Shown here one piece after another: positions 59,742 to 64,000 of a DNA stretch of 64,000 bases. Below the pieces are notes generated by a model. It had not been told where the DNA came from and made no database searches. It was given only the letters and a program-made list of their open reading frames with translations. Both the position numbers and the translations under genes were made by a program. The stretch is from CAYPIE01 sp964410665. GTDB lineage: Bacteria; Planctomycetota; Planctomycetia; Gemmatales; Gemmataceae. Within the stretch, counting starts at the first letter, position 1. Every line of letters starts with the position of its first letter. Location of the stretch: contig CAYPIE010000001.1 of the NCBI GenBank assembly GCA_964410665.1, positions 1 through 64,000 of the forward strand. The letters run 5' to 3'.

Positions 59742-60953
59742 ATGACTGAGAACTCGACCACCGTTCGCTTGACCCCTCGATGGGTGCATATCTGGGCGAT
59801 CATGACGGTCGCAGTAACTTCAGTGCTACTGGTCCTTGGTGCAGTGGTCACCACCTTCCGGGTAGGCATGGCCGATCCGATTTGGCCCACCGAACCTTGG
59901 TATTTGTTTCTCATCGACTGGCAGGAACCGAGTCGCGGCTTTCTGATCGAGCATGTGCATCGCTTGGCAGGATTCGCCGTAGGTGCGATTACCATTGTAC
60001 TCGCACTCGGCCTTTGGTGGACCGAACCCCGGCGAAGCGTGCGTTGGCTTGGGTTGGCTGGCCTACTCACACTGTTAGTGGGATATGGTCAGTTCCATCG
60101 AGAGATGCGACTATGGGTGGATCACGAGCAATCGGCATTTCCATGGAACGGCATAAGCGTAATCTTGGTTGGCCTTGGAGGGCTGACCGTGCTTCAAGCG
60201 CGTGCCGCATGGCGTCAAGTGCCAGGTTGGGGGCTGCGTAGCTTGGGGCTCCTCGCCTTAATCGGTGTGATGATCCAGGGACTATTAGGTGGTTTTCGGG
60301 TCGCTCTCAATGAATTAATGGGTACCGATTTGGCCGCGGTACACGGAGTGTTCGCCCAGATAGTCTTTAGCCTACTGGTGGGCATTGCCATCCTCACTGC
60401 GGCATATGCACCCTCCAACAACTTGGCCCCAAATCAAAGCCGCCGAATCGGTTTGCTCACACTATTGTTGCTCGCCGCAGCAGTGTTGCAATTAATTTGG
60501 GGCGCAATGATCAGACATCTTCCCAGCGGGTTTTCCCAGAGGACACACTTTCTCACCGCTTTTTTGGTGATGGGACTGAGCGTTTGGCTGAGCCAAGCGA
60601 TTTGGACTTCCCCTGCTCGAAAGCGGCTCGGAATGGCAAGTGGACTGTTGCTGTCCCTTTTGACACTTCAGCTCGTCCTGGGAGTCGAGGCTTGGCTGGG
60701 GAAATTTGGTAACGGGATGTTGCTGATCGAGATGGAAACCATGACCACGGCTAAGGCAATCATCCGTACCAGCCATGTCTTCATCGGGACCTGGGTGCTG
60801 GCCACGAGCAGTATTCTATGCATTCTCAGTCACTGGACACCGCAAGCAATGCGGCAACCTGAGCCTGTGGCGGCTATGGAGGTGTCTAGTGTGAACCAGG
60901 ACCCCAGCCACGAACTGGTCGGGGCTTTGAGCAACCACGGAGATCTGCCATGA
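59742..60953 (+). CDS. ctaA: Haem A synthase (COX15/CtaA)
   Basis: 403 residues from ATG 59742, with GGGAGAG upstream; GTG 59733 is possible. Multi-helix protein with FLIEHVHRLAGFAVGAI, the EHxHR motif with a haem ligand, a second His in DLAAVHGVFAQIVFS, and the late RTSHVFIGTWVLATSS. It oxidises haem O to haem A for the caa3 oxidase. It is longer than typical bacterial CtaA (300-330 residues). Four-base overlap with ctaB. Confidence 0.9.
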   Translation: MTENSTTVRLTPRWVHIWAIMTVAVTSVLLVLGAVVTTFRVGMADPIWPTEPWYLFLIDWQEPSRGFLIEHVHRLAGFAVGAITIVLALGLWWTEPRRSVRWLGLAGLLTLLVGYGQFHREMRLWVDHEQSAFPWNGISVILVGLGGLTVLQARAAWRQVPGWGLRSLGLLALIGVMIQGLLGGFRVALNELMGTDLAAVHGVFAQIVFSLLVGIAILTAAYAPSNNLAPNQSRRIGLLTLLLLAAAVLQLIWGAMIRHLPSGFSQRTHFLTAFLVMGLSVWLSQAIWTSPARKRLGMASGLLLSLLTLQLVLGVEAWLGKFGNGMLLIEMETMTTAKAIIRTSHVFIGTWVLATSSILCILSHWTPQAMRQPEPVAAMEVSSVNQDPSHELVGALSNHGDLP

Positions 60954-61897
60954 AGATGGCTGCAACGAGTTATGTTGAAGCACCTCATCTGGTGGGAACG
61001 CATACACCTAGCGTGGTGCGATCGCGCCTGGCAGATTACCTAGAACTGACGAAGCCTCGGATTGCCGTGATGGCATTGATCACGGTCGGGGTTGGTTACC
61101 TGATGGCAGCAGGGATCCAGGCGAAACCGCTCATACTCCTGCATACACTTATTGGCACTGCCCTGGTGGCTGCCGGGGCGAGTGCGATGAACCAATGGCT
61201 CGAGCGTGACATTGATGCCCGCATGAGCCGCACCCGCAACCGCCCGCTTCCCGCGGGTCGTCTTAAGGCGACCGAGGTACTTACGTTTGCCCTAGCTTCT
61301 GGGGTGGTCGGATTCGTTTACTTATTCCTCTTGCTTCCTTCGACGCTTCCTGCCTGGGTGGCCGGGCTTACTTACCTGATTTATGCCTTTGTCTATACTC
61401 CGTTGAAGCAGGTCAGTACGACGAATACCTTGGTAGGGGCCCTACCGGGAGCACTCCCCCCGGTGATTGGCTGGACAGCGGGCCAAGGAAGTCTGGGTGC
61501 GGGTGCCTTAGTGCTGTTTGCCATCCTGTTTTTCTGGCAGATGCCGCATTTCTTCGCGATCGCTTGGATGTACCGTGATGAATACGCCCGTGGTGGCCTG
61601 CGGATGCTGCCTGTGGTTGATCCGAGTGGTCAGCTCACTGGACGAACGAGTGTGCTATTTTGTCTGGTTTTGCTGGTAGTGGGGATGCTCCCCGCGCTGA
61701 TTGGGCTGGCAGGGTGGGGTTATTTGCTCACGGTGACGGTTTTGGGACTCTTGTTCCTAGCACGAGCCCTACAATTTGCCGCGTCCCCGAGCCATGCGAG
61801 TGCTCGCCGGCAACTGTATGCTTCGCTGATTTACTTGCCGCTGGCATTGATGGCTATGGTCATCGATGGTCCAGTTCGTGAGTTTTTCTACAGGTGA
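60950..61897 (+). CDS. ctaB: Protohaem IX farnesyltransferase (haem O synthase)
   Basis: 315 residues. UbiA-superfamily motifs: GASAMNQWLERDIDARMSRT with NxxxDxxxD for prenyl diphosphate, and YTPLKQVSTTNTLVGALPGA. Further helices include VLFAILFFWQMPHFFAIAW. It makes haem O from protohaem and farnesyl diphosphate, the precursor for CtaA. The ATG overlaps the ctaA stop (ATGA). Confidence 0.95.
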   Translation: MKMAATSYVEAPHLVGTHTPSVVRSRLADYLELTKPRIAVMALITVGVGYLMAAGIQAKPLILLHTLIGTALVAAGASAMNQWLERDIDARMSRTRNRPLPAGRLKATEVLTFALASGVVGFVYLFLLLPSTLPAWVAGLTYLIYAFVYTPLKQVSTTNTLVGALPGALPPVIGWTAGQGSLGAGALVLFAILFFWQMPHFFAIAWMYRDEYARGGLRMLPVVDPSGQLTGRTSVLFCLVLLVVGMLPALIGLAGWGYLLTVTVLGLLFLARALQFAASPSHASARRQLYASLIYLPLALMAMVIDGPVREFFYR

Positions 61898-61898
61898 G

Positions 61899-62540
61899 AT
61901 GATGCGAATTCTGGCCGTTTTCGCCTTGATACCCTTGTTTGGTGTAATAGGTTGCACATCAGGTTCGATCGCTCCACCAATGCATTCCGCCAAGCAGCTA
62001 GAGCTCTCCGCGCCGATTGCGGACTTTGAGTTGATCGAGCGGAATGGTGAGACGGTGACCAAGGCGGATCTCGCTGGTAAAGTCTGGGTGGCAGCCTTCG
62101 TGTTCACACGTTGCACAGGTCCCTGCCCGCAGGTGACTGGGACGATGGCACGTCTCCAAAAAGAGCTTGCTGATATTCCTGAGGCGCGTCTGGTTACCTT
62201 CACGGTGGATCCGTCTCGGGATGATCCCGATGCTTTACGCGAATATGCAAAGCACTTCGGTGCAGATACCAAACGGTGGCTGTTTTTGACCGGTAGCGAG
62301 TCTGAGATCCATGGGCTCCTCGAGGAAAGTTTCATGGTTCCGGTCGAGAAAGTGGCGGATTCACCGGTTGGTGAGGAATTTAATCATAGCACCAAACTGG
62401 CTGTAGTTGATAAGCAAGGCAATTTGCGTGGTTATTTTGATGGCAAGCCTTCGCAGCTCGAAGCGAAGCCCGATGCTGCCTTTCAAGCGAATCTGAATCA
62501 CATCAAACAATTCGTTGATGAGCTTGCCCGGGAAGGGTGA
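61899..62540 (+). CDS. Sco-like lipoprotein
   Basis: 213 residues from ATG 61899. Lipoprotein signal ends in FGVIGCTSG. Thioredoxin-like fold with FTRCTGPCPQVTGTM (CxxxC copper site) and the conserved His in FNHSTKLAVV. It is a second Sco homologue, smaller and lipid-anchored, unlike the tail-anchored one at 53704. Likely job: copper insertion or redox of CuA; division of labour with the first Sco is not known. It starts right after ctaB. Confidence 0.9.
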   Translation: MMRILAVFALIPLFGVIGCTSGSIAPPMHSAKQLELSAPIADFELIERNGETVTKADLAGKVWVAAFVFTRCTGPCPQVTGTMARLQKELADIPEARLVTFTVDPSRDDPDALREYAKHFGADTKRWLFLTGSESEIHGLLEESFMVPVEKVADSPVGEEFNHSTKLAVVDKQGNLRGYFDGKPSQLEAKPDAAFQANLNHIKQFVDELAREG

Positions 62541-62546
62541 ACCAGT

Positions 62547-63917
62547 TTGGCCTTGGGACTACGCTTTCGCTTGCTGTTGCCACTGGCCGTGTTACTGATG
62601 GGACTGCTGGGCGTGACTGGGTGGACAGCCTGGTCTGCGGCCCAGCGGACTGAAGAGCGCATTGCCCGCCAACTCGATGGGGTGAGTCGTACCCTGAGTC
62701 AAAGTAGCTTCCCACTGACGCTTGCGGTCCTTGAACAAATGAAGGGCCTTTCAGGTGGTGAGTTTATTCTGTTTTCCCGCGGCAAATCTCCGCTAACAAC
62801 GATCCCCAGCTTAGCTCGCTTGCCTCTGGATCGGTTTCCAGCCCAAGCAGTGGTCGCCAACCATTTGGGGTCACCGGTGAGGGTCGCCGGGACGAGTTAT
62901 CGCTACCGACGGCTACCGCTCGCAGCACGTGGGCGCTTTTCCGGTGGAACGTTGGTGATCCTCTATGCAGAGCAGTTACGCCAGCAAGCCATTTTCGACG
63001 CGATTCGTCCAGTGATGATTCTTGGTGGAGTGGCTGGAGGGCTCGGTGTGGCAGGGATGTGGCTGCTCGGAGGATGGCTGGTCGCGCGCATCCGCCGTCT
63101 CGAGCAGCGAACGCGGGGGATCGCGGCGGGAGATTTCCGTCCTCTGCCGTTGCCCGAGGGCCGGGATGAGTTGCACGCGCTGGCTTATTCGATTAATGAG
63201 ATGGCCGGCCAACTTGCCACGCTCCATGAGGTCGTGCGACAGAGTGAACGTTTACGCGTTTGGGCTCAAGTCTCGGAAGGCTTGGCGCATCAGTTGAAAA
63301 ACAACTTGCAGAATCTCCAACTGTTGTTGGATCTCCAAGAAAGCGCTGCCGAACCGGAAACGTGGGCGGTTCTTCGACGCGAATTGACGGTAATGCAACA
63401 GAATGTCCGCCGATTTCTGAGCCGCACAGATCCCGCAACAGCCGAGCAAGTGCCCTGCGACTTGAATCAGTTGGTGCGAGATAGCATTACCATGTTTGGC
63501 CCCCGCTGTCGGCATCGCGGCATCACCTTGGCATCCCAGTTGCTGCCCGCAGCGATGCGCCTGCTTGGCGATCCACTCGCACTGGGGGACGTTTTGGCCA
63601 ACCTACTGGCCAATGCGATCGATGCGGTACCCCTCTGCGGGGAGATTGTTGTCTGCGTGACACGAGAGCTTGGCGAGGTGGCCATCACAGTTTGGGACAA
63701 TGGACCAGGTCCGCCGAAGGAGATAGGCGATCGGTTATTTGAGCCCTATGTGACCGGGAAGCCGCAGGGACTGGGCTTGGGGCTGGCGGTTGCCCAACAG
63801 GCAGCGACGGCCCATGGGGGTAACATCTGCTGGGGACGTACGAAAGACAGAACCTGGTTTCGTCTGAGTCTGCCGGAGGGTCCGCCACCAATCGAAAGCG
63901 CTCCGATGGAACCTTGA
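62547..63917 (+). CDS. Membrane sensor histidine kinase with HAMP
   Basis: 456 residues from TTG 62547, with AAGGGTG upstream. Two membrane helices (LLLPLAVLLMGLLGVTGWTAW; VMILGGVAGGLGVAGMWLLGG) enclose an extracytoplasmic sensor of about 120 residues, then a HAMP domain (RTRGIAAGDFRPLPLPEGRD). The H-box SEGLAHQLKNNLQNL holds the phospho-acceptor His (about 247), followed by N-box LLANAIDAV, G1 DNGPGPP and G2 GLGLGLAVAQ. The partner regulator is probably just past the window. Placed after oxidase assembly genes, it may sense a respiratory or redox signal; that is speculative. Confidence 0.85.
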   Translation: MALGLRFRLLLPLAVLLMGLLGVTGWTAWSAAQRTEERIARQLDGVSRTLSQSSFPLTLAVLEQMKGLSGGEFILFSRGKSPLTTIPSLARLPLDRFPAQAVVANHLGSPVRVAGTSYRYRRLPLAARGRFSGGTLVILYAEQLRQQAIFDAIRPVMILGGVAGGLGVAGMWLLGGWLVARIRRLEQRTRGIAAGDFRPLPLPEGRDELHALAYSINEMAGQLATLHEVVRQSERLRVWAQVSEGLAHQLKNNLQNLQLLLDLQESAAEPETWAVLRRELTVMQQNVRRFLSRTDPATAEQVPCDLNQLVRDSITMFGPRCRHRGITLASQLLPAAMRLLGDPLALGDVLANLLANAIDAVPLCGEIVVCVTRELGEVAITVWDNGPGPPKEIGDRLFEPYVTGKPQGLGLGLAVAQQAATAHGGNICWGRTKDRTWFRLSLPEGPPPIESAPMEP

Positions 63918-63937
63918 AAATTCTTGTCAAGTTCACC

Positions 63938-63966
63938 TTGACCCGATAGCGCCTGCACGCTAGGGT
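63938..63966 (+). promoter_or_regulatory. Possible promoter for next gene
   Basis: TTGACC (63938-63943) and TAGGGT (63961-63966) are 17 bases apart. An inverted repeat GTCAAG/CTTGAC (63926-63931 and 63937-63942) overlaps the -35, as an operator might. A likely GTG start at 63997, after AAGGGA, opens the next gene at the window's edge, possibly a response regulator partner of the kinase. Confidence 0.4.
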
Positions 63967-64000
63967 CCGTCCGCTTTCAATCAACCCAAGGGAATCGTGA

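Noticed and set aside
1..64000. CRISPR arrays, insertion sequences, prophage or rRNA/tRNA genes
   Set aside because: No regularly spaced repeats, transposase or integrase motifs, terminal inverted repeats or RNA gene signatures were found by eye on either strand.

Overview
The window looks like chromosomal DNA from a planctomycete (phylum Planctomycetota). The evidence is the gene content: DUF1501, DUF1549/DUF1553, planctomycete-type cytochrome c, PPC, DUF1559 and dockerin-bearing surface proteins, a PQQ-propeller giant protein, and a respiratory locus combining alternative complex III with a caa3 oxidase. Genes are dense, GC is moderately high, and many neighbours overlap by ATGA. I see no tRNA, rRNA, CRISPR array, insertion sequence or prophage. 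Family and genus are not decided by the sequence I can read.

Layout. 1-13.3 kb: the 3' part of a giant repetitive surface protein, a DNRLRE-like exported protein, then an operon for DUF1501, PPC-domain, DUF1549/DUF1553 and cytochrome-WD40-coiled-coil proteins. 13.3-20.7 kb: a small orphan gene, a dienelactone hydrolase, an arsenic operon on the minus strand (arsR-arsM-aquaporin-arsC) with a readable promoter and operator, an EF-hand esterase and a DUF1559 protein. 20.9-23.7 kb (minus): metallophosphoesterase, pdxA and a histidine phosphatase. 23.9-31.1 kb: a four-gene plus-strand group of a 1371-residue PQQ-LamG-methyltransferase-PQQ fusion, a tail-anchored exported protein and a MacB/LolCDE-type ABC permease and ATPase. 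31.2-44.6 kb: mixed housekeeping and unknown genes (birA, nadC, an enolase-superfamily enzyme, a pyruvate-kinase-like protein, a gene with two frameshifts, an M50 protease, a cupredoxin-like protein, a TerB-like protein, panD and small membrane proteins).

44.75-63.9 kb is a continuous respiratory locus. actABCDEF encodes alternative complex III (quinol:cytochrome c oxidoreductase). It is followed by a 65-residue ORF, a one-TM protein, a Sco copper chaperone and caa3 oxidase subunits II, I, III and IV, and a strong hairpin ends this stretch. A second unit adds a dihaem lipoprotein, haem A synthase (ctaA), haem O synthase (ctaB), a second Sco-like lipoprotein and a membrane histidine kinase. 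Together they cover quinol oxidation, electron transfer, oxygen reduction, and copper and haem supply.

The most interesting items are the PQQ/methyltransferase fusion with its ABC partner genes, the small ORF and the histidine-rich linker in the complex III locus, the arsenic operon with no visible active pump, and a pyruvate-kinase-like enzyme with an altered C-terminal motif. Functions are read from motifs by eye; no database search was run.
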